64,000 nt of DNA from Salminus brasiliensis (taxonomy: Eukaryota; Chordata; Actinopteri; Characiformes; Bryconidae), in assembly GCF_030463535.1 (NCBI RefSeq), contig NC_132878.1, positions 24,686,925 through 24,750,924 on the forward strand, read 5' to 3'. The notes under the pieces were generated by a model that was given only the letters and a program-made list of their open reading frames with translations, ran no database searches and had not been told where the DNA came from. The translations under genes were made by a program, and so were the position numbers. Shown piece by piece: positions 1-12,386 of the stretch (within the stretch, counting starts at the first letter, position 1; each line of letters begins with the position of its first letter).

Positions 1-1104
1 ATGATGATGATGATGGTAACAATCCAGCTTGAAATCCAGAAAACAAGAATTTCCAATCTTTTGCACTGAAATTATCACCTACATTTCTTTGTTTAAAAAA
101 TTCAGCAATTTTCTAAACTTCTGTAAACTTCTCTACAGGGACTAGACAAGTAGAAGGAGACCACTCTGATTGACATTGTTGTCATCTCAACCTTTTATTA
201 ATGCAGAAATATTGTGTCCTGTTTAATTTCAACTTCTGAGGAAAATGAGAAAAGCATTAATGGATTAGATTTTTTCTGTAACCTTCATTATGATGACTTA
301 AGATCTTATACAATACTAGACTGAGGTGTCCTTGGAAGGACTTCTCTTGAAAGGAGACTTGTGACCACTGTCTTTCAGTTGCAATCATGAAACATTTTAT
401 TCCAATCCAAAGTACAGTGTAGAGAGAGTCTGCCAATTCTCTGTGCCCCTCTGCTTCCTTTCCCTAGACAAAGGAAAACCTCACGTTTTATACCTGACTA
501 CATGCCATATGTTGTTGTACTGTTCCCATATGTAGGATGTCAATTGTCTAACCCATAAGGGGTGAAAATCAACCCACACCATTGCTTAACATACATAGTA
601 CACATGAATACACAGCAGGGTCCACTTAACATCTCTGTTACATACATTGGAATATCAATGTCAAATCCAAACACTCTCCTATAGTTGTACAGCTCATGCA
701 CAGTTTTACAGAGATAGGCCTGGGGATGGACCTCGCTCTCCTTTCCGAAGTCTAGCCCATGGGAGCCTCACAATATTATTCCTCATCTCCTCATCATGCT
801 GTATATGGGACTACTTGTGTATCCCTCCACACTGAGGAAAAACTACAATTTTAATTTCTGAAGGTCCGTCTGGTTCCCTACACGATTAGATCTAAAGTAG
901 TAGCTCATACATCCTTAGTTCAGAGCAGAGTTCTGGGGCCAATCATCATGAGTAATTGGACCACACCTGTTGTACCAGTGATTAAAACATAGGCACATTA
1001 GGATATGTGGGGATTTCAAAGTCACACTTAATCCTGTGTTGGAGGTGAAGGAATCAGCCACACTGATGACTTGATGAGCTGGCTGGATGACAGAAATTCT
1101 GTAA

Positions 1105-1690
1105 AATTGACCATAGCCAAGCCTATCTCCAAATCATTGTGGACAATAGCTCAAAGAATCTGCCCACCCTAGTCACACACATAGGTCTTTATCATTTCCG
1201 TCACCTACCATGTGTCATGTCTGCCCCAACTCCTTTCCAAAGAGTGATGGATCAAATATTGAACATAGTCCAGTGTTACTTGAATGATGTTCTCATCACT
1301 GAACATACTCAGGAGGAGCGCTTGAGAAACTTATCAAGTGCTACTTTGCAGCAGTTAAAGGAGCATAGACTCTAGAGATTATAGACTTTGTATATCCAAG
1401 TGGAGATTAGGTATGGGCACATAACTATAATTGTGGACCAAAGTGGGCTCCTGCATCTCTCATCACAAACATATCACTAGTGTCATATATAGTCAAGACT
1501 ACAGAGGATACCATCTGGAGAAAACACACAGAGCAGCTACCACAAAGGAGCAACTGCTTCCTCAGAGCTGGTTACTGCTACTATCAAGCCAACACTCCCC
1601 ACTACTAAGATGGTACCTCCAGTTCCATTGGACATATGTTTCATCAAGTAATGGGGACACATGTCATTATCCTGTGAAGGACTGTTGGCC
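1105..1690 (+). mobile_element. Ty3/gypsy pol relic (RT and integrase C-terminus)
   Basis: From 1139 the translation shows a reverse-transcriptase palm fragment (APTPFQRVMDQIL, then CYLNDVLIT, where the YxDD motif reads YLND, a lost Asp). Near 1490-1545 another frame shows IVKTTEDTIWRKHTEQL, like the integrase C-terminus of gypsy elements. The rest is deleted, so it is inactive. Confidence 0.75.
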
Positions 1691-3254
1691 TCTAGAACGT
1701 TTGAATTATTATTCAGTGAAACAAACTAAATAATAAACTGAAAGGGATGGGGAAAAACAGGGTATCATCAGGGTTTCAGGCAGTACCCTCACAAACCACA
1801 AAGTACACATGGAAGTGTTCTTGTTCATTTTCTACAACTTTCTGACATTGCCAGCATTTACTGATGCATCCTAGAAGCAGTAGCCTGATTTCAAAAGTAG
1901 CATTTTTGTGGGGATGAATATGTCATGTATTGAGTGTCTCTTATAAGTACTCCAAGGCACTAGGTGTTGATGTAAATGGGACTACTTAAGATAAGATAAT
2001 CCTTTATTAGTCTCACAGAGAGGAAATTCACAGTGTCACAGCAGGAAAGGGATAGCAAGACATTCAGATGCAAAATGCAGATAAATTACCAATATATACA
2101 CAATATAAATAATAGAAGTAAAAAAGAGGGACCTCTATTCCCTGAACATGTGGGAATCTTGTGTATCCCTCCTCACAAGGTTATAGAAATTGGTAGGGAT
2201 AGTAGAGACCTACCAATTTCCCCACCAGTATCTAGCTACTACTGAATTGTCCCTAGCAATAATTTTAATAAAAAGTCAAAGCAAAGTGGTCCGTCAGTGT
2301 CTAGTCAATGTATTTGCTACTACCATATCTAAATGTTGGCTTTCATATCTATAAATAAAGGCTCTAGATGACATGAACTGTGGTTAGAAAAGCCTCAGCT
2401 GTGCGTGGGAATTGGTATTGAAAATCTTTTTACTAAATTTAGGAAAATAATTAAGAAATGTCAATGTAGAAATGTCACTTGAAATCTAACCCCTTAAACA
2501 GCATATTGACCACTGGTGAGCCAAAAGTGTTACAAATGTCTATTATCAGAGAATCAGCTTGTACAGAAGTCCCTTCAGTTACACCAAGTAATATGCCTTG
2601 GTGTGTAATAAGAAAAATATTGGATTTTGTTGTGTGATTGCTGCGTCAGAAATCCCAGTGATATGGGTTTGATAAACAGGTCTGATAAACTGTCCCTGCA
2701 CTTTGACACTGGCTTTCCAAGCTGGGATATGCAAAGAGAAGAATTTAATTATTCTGTCCACAAGTGTACAAGTATCATGAGCATCACATTTAAATGTTGC
2801 TCTGCAATTGAGTAAAGATGTTTTACAGACAAGTCTGTTTTGAAAATGTGAACTCTGTTTGGAGAATATTGTTTCAGTTGGGGAAAATCTATTTTCATTA
2901 AAGAGTATGCTCTCCGTTTTCAAGTGTCTAAAGCAAAAAACTCACTCTCATTCCCTCATTTTAGACAGACTACTATAGCTGTAGACCAGTAGCATGAAGG
3001 TTCCATTGCTGCCCTATTTGCATTGATTAAGTAGCAAATTAATACCCAAGATTGACTATGAATGAAGCGTCTAGCTCTATAATGTTATCTAATCATTCAA
3101 ATTTCATATCCAACCATTATAAAGTTTGCTACTCATCATTCTCCTCCTAGTGTGGTGTTCATGTCAATAATTAAAGCACCGAAGTCTCAAATGGAGAGAC
3201 AAAAAGCAAAAGACATGTTTTTTACCATGAAGATATTGGCATGTAGCCACAATC

Positions 3255-3420
3255 ATGGACCAAAGTTGACTCTATGGAGTCTATGGAGGATGTCATCTGG
3301 AGAAAACACTCAGAGCAGCTTTCCTCTCCAGTTCCACTGGACATACGTTTCATCGTAGGGGAGTGATGGCCTCTAGAACGTTTGAGTTTTTAATCAGTGA
3401 AACAAACTCTGGAACGGGAC
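3255..3420 (+). mobile_element. Ty3/gypsy integrase C-terminal fragment
   Basis: GTCTATGGAGGATGTCATCT followed by GGAGAAAACACTCAGAGCAG repeats the integrase tail seen at about 1500 and at 18,610. It is short and inactive. Confidence 0.55.
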
Positions 3421-5400
3421 TGGAAATAAAACCCAGGGTTTTGTCAGGGTTTTTGACTTTCTTACAGTGCATCCTAGTAACAGTAGCCTGATTTCAACAG
3501 TAGCACTTTTGATTAAATTGAAGGAATATGTCATATATTCAGTATCTCTGATAAGTACTCTAAGGCACTAAGTGTTGCGATCTCCTGAGGACCACATTTA
3601 TGCCCCCACCCATGTCAAAATAAACTTATGCTTTTGCCTGTGCATAGGAGAAAAACTCACTCTTCTCCGCCTCCATGTGTTATCTGTTGTCAAAGTATAA
3701 GTTGGTGAAATGCTAAAGACACTTATTATTTAAACATCGTTTGTAATTCTCACTTAAACCAAAACTAGACAACTTCACAACTTATTTTTTTATTTCATTA
3801 ATTATTTGCATTAAAATACTCAAGATTAGGAATCTGTCTCATCCAAAACCAAAAACTGAAAGAAAAACCCTAAACATTTCACATGTCCACACAGGGAAGT
3901 TGACAGAAATGTAACAGTATTTCTAAATAAAATTGCAACATAAAATAAACATCACCATCACCATTACCAATGGAGAAACAAATGTCTTGTCAGAAGATCC
4001 ACTTCCTTTAGCTCACCCATTATATAAATGTATTGCAAGCAAATGCCTCTCAACAAGTTCCTCTAAAATTACTGGATAACTGACAGCATTCTTACAGTAT
4101 GATTTGCCATTCATTATGTTGATGATTAATGGTTTAATGCTATGTCATAAAGCATCAAATAACAGAAATAAAATATCTATTTTTATTCTTCAAATGTTCT
4201 ACTTTCTTTATGGAATACACTGCAAACATCAGAAGTCAGATCAGCTTAAAATTTACATTTTGAACTTTCATGTGTCCTTTTGATCGTGTAGTTAGTCATA
4301 GCTCAACCATTCTGACTCTAGAAATCACAGATACGTCCAGCAGTTTAAAACCCCTTTTAACTCTTGACTCTAGTTAATTTATTTATTTAATTTCAGAGAA
4401 AGACTTGCTTTATGTAAACACAGAAATCTCTGTCTGAAATTTATGAACTTTTTAGAAACAACTCTTTAAGTAAAAAGATCTTGAAGAAGTGGTCACTGGA
4501 ATATCCAAACACTTAAAACATAATTTTGTAACCTTTTCCTTTCTTGTGCCGGTCTATAATTTTAATTTGAATTCCTTTGCAATTTGCTCCTAATGTCCTC
4601 AGCCTTTCTTCAGGTTCAAAGTTTGACCAGTCATAAAAAATTGTGTGCTACAATGTGTCCTTTCAGAGATGCCATAAGAACCATTTTTGGTTCCATAATG
4701 ACCCATATTTCCATTGTTTAGCGAAAAATATATTTACATCATTTTTCTGTGCAAACTGATCAACCTTAAGGCAAAAATATGAATATGTATCCCAATTCTT
4801 ACATTTAAATAGGCTAACTGTGTACTTGCCAATTAAATGACTGATATCAAGTAGGAATACATATCTGTAATAGAGTGATTTATATTCATGAGATCTTGTC
4901 AGAAATGAATTTGACAGAGATAAATTAAAAATTAGAAATGATGCCCTATGTTGTTATCAGAAGTTTTGAAAGTATTATAGCTTTGTTTTATGTCTTGTAG
5001 CTTTATCTACTAGCAACTAGCTTTAACAACTAAGTTCTCCCACTCCTCAGATGTGACTTCATGGATATTAAAATAAAACAAAATAATTTAAAAGAATTTC
5101 AGAGGAACATTTTAAATTATGTTTTACAAGCAGCAGAATGTAACATCTGCACTATTTAAGGTGGAACTAAGAATTAGAATAGGAATCTGGTCAAATTAGA
5201 TTTTATATTATCACAGAATCAAAGAGCTTTCTATGCTTTTTGTAAGGAGCTGTATCATACATAGATAAATTGTACTTACAGAAAGTGCACAGCCTGTGCT
5301 GTCAACCACAATTCGATTAATGCATTACTACAGTGTCTGGTAATCTTTGCTTTTCTTAATAATCAATTACCATTAAACTGAGACTGAACACAAATGTCTG
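3421..5400. other. Gene-free flank downstream of copy A
   Basis: AT-rich DNA made of diverged pieces that recur beside the other array copies, for example the stretch near 4,500-4,700 matches 10,390-10,600 and 32,180-32,390. No gene or intact element is seen. Confidence 0.5.
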
Positions 5401-5497
5401 AGCTTGAGAAAAGTCTGTGCTTTATTAAGAGCTTATTTAGAGAGAAGAGAAGGAGAAGGAAGAGGATGCAGTGATGGTTCTCAGGCTGGTGAGGTTC

Positions 5498-6136
5498 TCA
5501 GGCTAAACCTCTACCAGCAGCAGGTGCAGCCCCCGCAGCAGCATCAGCAGAACTGTCTCCAATCTTGCAGAAACCCTTTAAAAATATGTCAGAAATATTA
5601 CTATTAATAAAATGAAATTGTTCATTGTTTTCAAACAAATATGCTATATGAGTAATTCTTAAATCTTAAAAGTAGCCATGAGCATGTACATCAGAGAAAA
5701 TGGCACGTATAAAGATTTTGCTATCATTCACAGTCTGGTCTGCAACAGCAGCACAAAAGAGGTCAGATACTAACCGTTTTTTCACAAAGAAGCTTTTTTG
5801 CACTGTCCAGGAGCCCACGTCGCTTCAGTTCTGCTTGATCCTGGATGAAAAGAACAGAGGGTAAAGATTGTGGAGGAGACTGTTTAAGTTTAGCTTTCAG
5901 TTGAAGCTGAATAATTCCCATTAATTGATGATGAGTATCATATGAAATTAGTGCTCCTGCAGAGTAAATGTTTGAATGTAGAAGTGTAGATGAATCGTTG
6001 CTGTTATAAACTGTAATGAATCACAGGTTTACTAACTGTCACTAACCTCTTCTTCTGTTGCTTGCACAGGCAGTAAAACAAGGCTCAGGTGCAGAAGCAC
6101 AGTGGCCAGAAGGAACTTTGCACTAAGTGAAGCCAT
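5498..6136 (-). CDS. Putative secreted host-defence prepropeptide, copy A (type 1)
   Basis: Three coding exons: 6136-6047, 5840-5775 and 5575-5498, all joined in phase 0 (GT/AG introns of 206 and 199 bases), giving 77 residues. Exon 2 (the first coding exon) encodes MASLSAKFLL followed by a leucine-rich core ending LPVQA, a clear signal peptide, then the acidic linker TEEE. Exon 3 gives DQAELKRR, a dibasic site, followed by GLLDSAKKLLCEKT. Exon 4 starts GFCKIG and ends in an Ala/Gly-rich tail, stop TGA at 5500-5498. The cysteines are spaced C-x5-C. AATAAA on the minus strand lies at 5426-5421. Seen: signal peptide, acidic linker, dibasic site, amphipathic segment. Known: this layout is typical of antimicrobial peptide precursors. 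Inferred: secreted peptide with membrane or immune role. A hormone or pheromone precursor is possible; I do not recognise the family. It is missed by simple ORF calling because every exon is under 100 bases. Confidence 0.82.
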
Positions 6137-6325
6137 TCTTCTGTTTCTCAGACACAAAAAGAGCTACATACAAACATAATGTATTATAATATGACAAGAA
6201 CATTCCTGGCAACACAAAGTACAATCTTAACATAAAATGTCAACAAGCAGTTAAAAAAAAAAACACTTTATAGATCCAGACTGAGAAAAAAAAGACATGC
6301 AAAAACAGTAATCAAGAGGACTTAC

Positions 6326-6394
6326 CAGTGTGAAAGAGTGAGTACTGAAACCTGGAGGACAGAAGCTTTATATACACTCCCCTTCAATCAGCTG
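6326..6394 (-). promoter_or_regulatory. Core promoter and non-coding exon 1 of copy A
   Basis: TATATAAA lies at 6374-6367 and a palindromic E-box CAGCTG at 6394-6389, 14 bases further upstream. A consensus donor GTAAGT follows position 6326, so the first exon is non-coding and only about 20 bases long if transcription starts about 30 bases from the TATA box. The acceptor lies just upstream of the ATG at 6136. The exact transcription start is inferred. Confidence 0.7.
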
Positions 6395-7100
6395 ACAAAG
6401 ATATCATCTCCATTGCACCTTTTAAATTTACATAGTAATGAATTAACATGAATGGGGACTTTTCCAGATCTATAGTCGCCAACAACGTCTACAAACACAA
6501 AATGAAAATGATTAATATGGGTTAACTCCAATTGTCAATTGTGTGTCTATGACCTGAGCTGCAAAAAAGCTATAGAAGTGGTTCTACAGAACAAGTGTAT
6601 TTTTTGTTATCTACAAAACCACGAAACAGCAGTTTCACAACTTTTATTTTGTATTGATTAAAGAATGAATATGAGTAGTACCTTTGTTGGTGATTCTTAT
6701 TAGATTTTATTAGACACATATTGACTGGTGTGGACGGATTGTGCAGCTGTACAATGATTCAAAGCATATCATTGTGAAACATATAAAATGTCTTTTTTTG
6801 AATAAACGTAATTCACTGAAGTGCTATAATTTCTGGATATTGGAATTGATAAAATATAAATAGATAGGAGAAGTGATTACATTAAAAAGTGTGCACTTAC
6901 TACTACACGCTCTTCGACACATTTATGATAACTACAAAATCACATTTTGTCTTCATTAAAGTGCATCATCCAAAACCAAAACCTGAAAGAAAAACACTAA
7001 ACATTTCACATATCCACACAGGGGAGTTAACAGAAATGTAGCAGTATTTCTATTACATAAAATCGCAACATACAATAAACATACACCATTACACTATTAC

Positions 7101-7951
7101 AAATGTCTAGTCAGAAGATCAACTCCCTTCAACTCAACCAGTACAGAAATGCATTGCAAGCAAAACCCTCTTAACATGTTCCTCTAAAATTACTAGAAAC
7201 AAATTATTGACATTAGACGTTTTTCTGGTTAAAATGAACATTTCTGTTATGAATTGAATCCCAACTTTTTTTATGAATTATGTTGATGATTAAAAATGTA
7301 TTGCTGCATCAGAAAGCATCAGATAACAGCAATAAAATATGTGACTATATTCCTCAAATGTTCTCATTTCTTTATGGAATACACTACAAAAATCAGAAGT
7401 CAGATAAACCTGAATATTACACTTATAACTTTTTTGTGTCCTTTTGATTGTGCAGTTAGTGATAGCTCAACCATTGTGAAACCAGAAATTAAAATATTTT
7501 TAACTCTTAACTTAATCTAAGCACAGAAATCTCTCTCTGTCTGAAATTGATTAACTTAGAACAACTTTTACTGCTCTGAGTTCACTCATCTTTTCATTCT
7601 TTGATGGCTTGCAGCCTTGTATCTCCTGAGTAGTAAAACAGTCTAATCATCAGGAGGTTGTGAGCTTGAATCCTACTGTTCTACGTGGAGTGTGTTACAG
7701 AGAGAAATGTAGTCTGAGGGTGAGATTTGGTATTGAAGATCTTTTTACTAAATTTGAGAGAATAATGAAGAAATGCCAATGTAGAAAGTGTACAAACTTC
7801 TATTACCAGATAATCAGTTTGTACAGACGTCCCTGCAGTTAGATCAGTTATGCAAAGTAATATACCTTATGTACTGTAATCAGCCTTTCTGCATTAAGCG
7901 TTAGGTTGACTTAGTTTAGAACTTTTGTCCAGTAGTGAAATGCCACAATAG
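7101..7951. repeat. Tandem direct repeat between copies A and B, first unit
   Basis: Matches 8,968-9,837 almost base for base apart from small gaps. Each unit contains a tRNA-like short interspersed element (7603-7842) with a box-B-like GCTTGAATCC at 7663-7672. Open frames here are shadows of this repeat. Confidence 0.75.
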
Positions 7952-8967
7952 AAGTAAAAAGTTATTCTTGGGCTTTTAAACCCACAAGACTTAATCCTCT
8001 CAGTTCTCAGGGTGCCATAGCATTATTTAATCTCTGCTCTGACCCTGTCTTTCCAAGCTGGGATATGCAAAGAGAAGACTTGAACTATTCTGTGTACAAC
8101 AAGTTTATAAGTATTATGAGCATTACAAACAAATGTTGCTCTGCAATTGAATAAAGATGTTTTACAGGTCGAGTCTGTTTTGAAAATGTGAACTCGGTTT
8201 GAAGAATATTGTTTCAGTTGGGGAAAATCTATTACTATATCTATGAAACTTCTCTTTATTCCACATCACCATATTACAATAAATGTACTCATGATAACGC
8301 TTTAAATCTGCCTGTGGCTCGTGCACATTCAAGAGTATGCTCTACATTTTTAAGTTTACTGTGTCTCTGTCAATAAACTCAGACCTACTCTCATTCCCTC
8401 ATTTCAGACAGACTACTATAGTTTCAGTAGCATGAAGGTTCCATTGTGCTCCATTTGCATTGATTAAGGAGCAAATTAATACCCAAGAGTGACTATGAAT
8501 GAGGTTTCTAGTTCTACAGGATAATCTGATAATTCAAATTTCATATCTAACCGTAATACTCTTTAGTTTGCTCTTCATCATTCTTCTCCTAGTGTGGTGC
8601 ATATGTCAATTATTAAAGCACTGAAGTCTCTAAGTAAATATGTTTAACACTGAAACATAAAAAAAACTTAACAAAATATTTTGATTTTTTTTTGTTGCAT
8701 TTGCAATCTTTTCTTTTTTTTCTGAAAAATTATGGTAATAGGAACAGAAGAATAATTACATCCACAAAACAAATACAGACTTATTATTTACCCTGCAAAA
8801 CCAGCAGTGAACCTCCATGTGTCATTGAGTTTTATGTATCATGATGATGATGATGGTAAAGTCCATTTTGAAATCCAGAAAACAAGAATTTCCAATCTTT
8901 TGCACTGAAATTCCTACATGTCTTCAGATGTCTGATTCACCACCACTGTCAACAAAAAATAAGTACA

Positions 8968-9837
8968 AATGTCTAGTCAGAAGATCAACTCCCTTCAACT
9001 TAACCAGTAAAGAAATGCATTGCAAGCAAAACCCTCTCAACATGTTCCTCTAAAATTACTAGAAACAAATTACTGACATTAGACATTTTTCTGGTTAAAA
9101 TGAACATTTCTGTTAAGAATTGAATACCAACTTTTTTTATGAATTATGTTGATGATTAAAAATGTATTGATAAATCAGAAAGCATCAGATAACAGCAATA
9201 AAATAGTTAATTTTATTCCTCAAATGTTCTCATTTCTTTATGGAATACACTACAAAAATCAGAAGTCAGATAAACCTGAATATTACACTTATAACTTTTT
9301 TGTGTCCTTTTGATTGTGCAGTTGGTGATAGCTCAAGCATTCTGAAACCAGAAATCATTTTTTAAACTCTTCAATCCAGTTAATTTAATAATTTTCAGAG
9401 GAAAATAGCTTCATCTAAGCACAGAAATCTCTCTCTGTCTGAAATTGATTAACTTAGAACAACTTTTACTGCTCTGAGTTCACTTATCTTTTTATTCTTT
9501 GATGGCTTGCAGCCTTGTATCTCCTGAGTAGTACAACAGTCTAATCATCAGGAGGTTGTGAGCTTGAATCCTACTGTTCTACGTGGAGTGTGTTACAGAG
9601 AGAAATGTAGTCTGAGGGTGAGATTTGGTATTGAGGATCTTTTTACTAAATTTGGGAGAATAATGAAGAAATGCCAATGTAGAAAGTGTACAAACTTCTA
9701 TTACCAGATAATCAGTTTGTACAGACGTCCCTGCAGTTAGATCAGTTATGCAAAGTAATATACCTTATGGTGTAATCAGCCTTTCTGTATTAAGCGTTAA
9801 GTTGACTTAGCTTAGAACTTTTGTCCAGCAGTGAAAT
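8968..9837. repeat. Tandem direct repeat between copies A and B, second unit
   Basis: Second unit of the repeat at 7,101-7,951, about 1.9 kb away. It has the same tRNA-like element, with GCTTGAATCC near 9,561-9,570. Confidence 0.75.
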
Positions 9838-11492
9838 AAAAAAGAAAATGCTGAAACTGTCCTTAATTATAGAACTCTCACATTCACATAAAATTATATT
9901 GACTGTTATTTTAGTTGTGGGTAAAGTAACGTGTGAATAACAATTTAATTTGCAATTGCAATTCGGAAAGTGTTTAGGATCTAACAGAGGATCTCTCAAG
10001 GATATGTGCGCTCAGAGGCTAATAGTACACATGGTGCAAGACACCTGCTTGTAAAAACAGAGAGATGTGTATCAGACCACAGCTATGTTCAGTGAAAAAC
10101 AGTTGGTATTTCAGCCTATAATTTTGTCAAAGAGAGAGAAAAACACAGACTCCTAAAGATGCAGTTTAAAACCATGAGGATCATGAGGATCAAGTTGGAC
10201 AAAATATTAAAACACTAAAGACACTTTGGGTGAAAAGATCTTGAAGAAGAATCTTCATTATAATGATGCAGTTATACAGAAGATCTCCTTTCACAAAATA
10301 GCTGCACTATATCAAACTGTGATGGTTGACCCCTCTGTGGCTTTCCTGAAAAGTGCACTTCTTGCAGCTGATCGAGCAGTGGTCACTGGAACATCCAAAC
10401 ACTTAAACAAAATTTTGAAACCTTTTCCTGTCTTTTGTCTTTCTGTAATTTTAATTAGAATGTCCTTTGTTATTTGCTCCTAATATCCTAAGCTTTTCTT
10501 CTGGTTCAAAGTTTGACCAGTCATAAAAATTAATGTGTCACAATGTGTCCTTTCAGAGATGCCATAAGAACCATTTTTGGTTTGATAATGACCCACATTT
10601 CAGTTTTGTAAAAAGTTATTTGAGTGTGAAGAATCTTTATATATTTTTTAATTTATATTTTTATTCTCAAACATTTAAAACTAGTGTATTTTTTTAAAAC
10701 TATTGTAAGTTTGGTTGGTGTTTTGCTGTATATTGAAATGTGCACAATCCATCAAAGTGTAATAATGTATCTCCTGGCCACAGCAGATACTGCACAAGGA
10801 TTGGCCATGTCATTACATCAATTTTCTGTGCAAACCGTGCAATCATAAAGTAAAGGTGTAAATATGTGTCCCCATTCCTACATTTTAACAGCATATCTGT
10901 GCCCTTGCCAATTAAATGCCTTATATTAAGTTGGAATGAATATCTGTGACAGTGATTTACATTGGAGCAATCTTGCCACAAATGTATTTGACAAAGATGG
11001 AAGTGGAAATTGTGCCCTATGTTGTTCTTTAAAGTTTAAAAGTCTGACATCTTTGCTCTAAATCTTATAGCTTTATCAACTAGCAGAGAAGTTTCTCCCA
11101 CTCCTCAGACATGACTTCAAGAATATTAAAATAAAACAAAATGATTTAAAAGAAAGTCAGAGGAACATTGTGATGTTGAGGCTGATCTGAATCAAAGAGA
11201 TTTCTATGCTCTTTGTGAGGAGCTGGATCATACATAGATAAATTGTACTTACAGAAAGTGCACAGCCTGTGCTGTCAATCACAGTTTTGTTAATGTGTTA
11301 CTACAGTGTCTGGTAATCTTTATTTTTCTATATTATCAAGAGGGGGGCAGACCTCTAGAAAACAGAACATCATAACATTAAACTGAGACTGAACACAAAT
11401 GTTTGAGCTTGAGAAAAGTTTGTGCTTTATTAAGAGCTTATGTAGAGAGAAGAGAAGGAGAAGGAAGAGGATGCAGGGATAAAAGTGAGGTT

Positions 11493-12131
11493 CTAGGCTA
11501 AACCTCTACCAGCAGCAGGAGCAGCACCCGCAGCAGCATCAGCAGAACTGTCTCCAATCTTGCAGAAACCCTTTAAAAATATGTCAGAAATATTACTATT
11601 AATAAAATGAAATTGTTCATTGTTTTCAAACAAATGTGTCATATGAGTAATTCTTAAATCTTAAAAGTAGCCATGAGCATGTACATCAGAGAAAATGGCA
11701 CATATAAAGATTTTGCTATCATTCACAGTCTGGTCTGCAACAGCAGCACAAAAGAGGTCAGATACTAACCGTTTTTTCACAAAGAAACTTTTTTGCACTG
11801 TCCAGGAGCCCACGGCGCTTCAGTTCTGCTTGATCCTGGATGAAAAGAACAGAGGGTAAAGATTGTGGAGGAGACTGTTTAAGTTTAGCTTTCAGTCGAA
11901 GCTGAATAATTCCCATTAATTGATGATGAGTATCAAATGAAATTAGTGCTCCTGCAGAGTAAATGCTTGAATGTAGAAGTGTAGATGAATCGTTGCTGTT
12001 ATAAACTGTAATGAATCACAGGTTTACTAACTGTTACTAACCTCTGCTTCTGCTGCTTGCACAGGCAGTAAAACAAGGCTCAGGTGCAGAAGCACAGTGG
12101 CCAGAAGGAACTTTGCACTAAGTGAAGCCAT
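11493..12131 (-). CDS. Putative secreted host-defence prepropeptide, copy B (type 1)
   Basis: Coding exons 12131-12042, 11835-11770 and 11570-11493 give 77 residues. The signal peptide equals that of copy A, but the linker reads AEAE instead of TEEE. The mature segment starts GLLDSAKKFLCEKT, with one Leu to Phe change from copy A, then GFCKIG and the Ala/Gly tail. The stop is TAG (11495-11493), the only TAG in the array. Exon 3 uses the donor GTTAGT as in copy A. The first-exon donor is GTGAGT, and the first exon has lost about six bases compared with copy A. All splice sites and the frame are intact, so this looks like a working gene. Copy C starts only about 2.6 kb away, the shortest spacing in the array. 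Confidence 0.82.
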
Positions 12132-12323
12132 TCTTCTGTTTCTCAGACACAAAAAGAGCTACATACAAACATAATGTATTATAATATGACAAGAACATTC
12201 CTGGCAACACAAAGTACAATCTTTTAAACTTGATTTCATAAAATGTCAACAAGCAGTTAAAAACACTTTATAGATCCAGACTGAGAAAAAAGACATGCAA
12301 AAACAGTAATCAAGAGGACTCAC

Positions 12324-12386
12324 CAGTGTGAAAGTACTGAAACCTGGAGGACAGAAGCTTTATATACACTCCCCTTCAATCAGCTG
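12324..12386 (-). promoter_or_regulatory. Core promoter and non-coding exon 1 of copy B
   Basis: TATATAAA at 12366-12359, E-box CAGCTG at 12386-12381, first-exon donor GTGAGT after 12324. A short deletion in the exon shortens the TATA-to-donor distance compared with the other copies. Confidence 0.68.

Noticed and set aside
7660..7842. 60-residue open frame, repeated at 9558-9740
   Set aside because: It lies in a tRNA-derived repeat; two similar copies exist because the repeat is duplicated, and there is no gene context.
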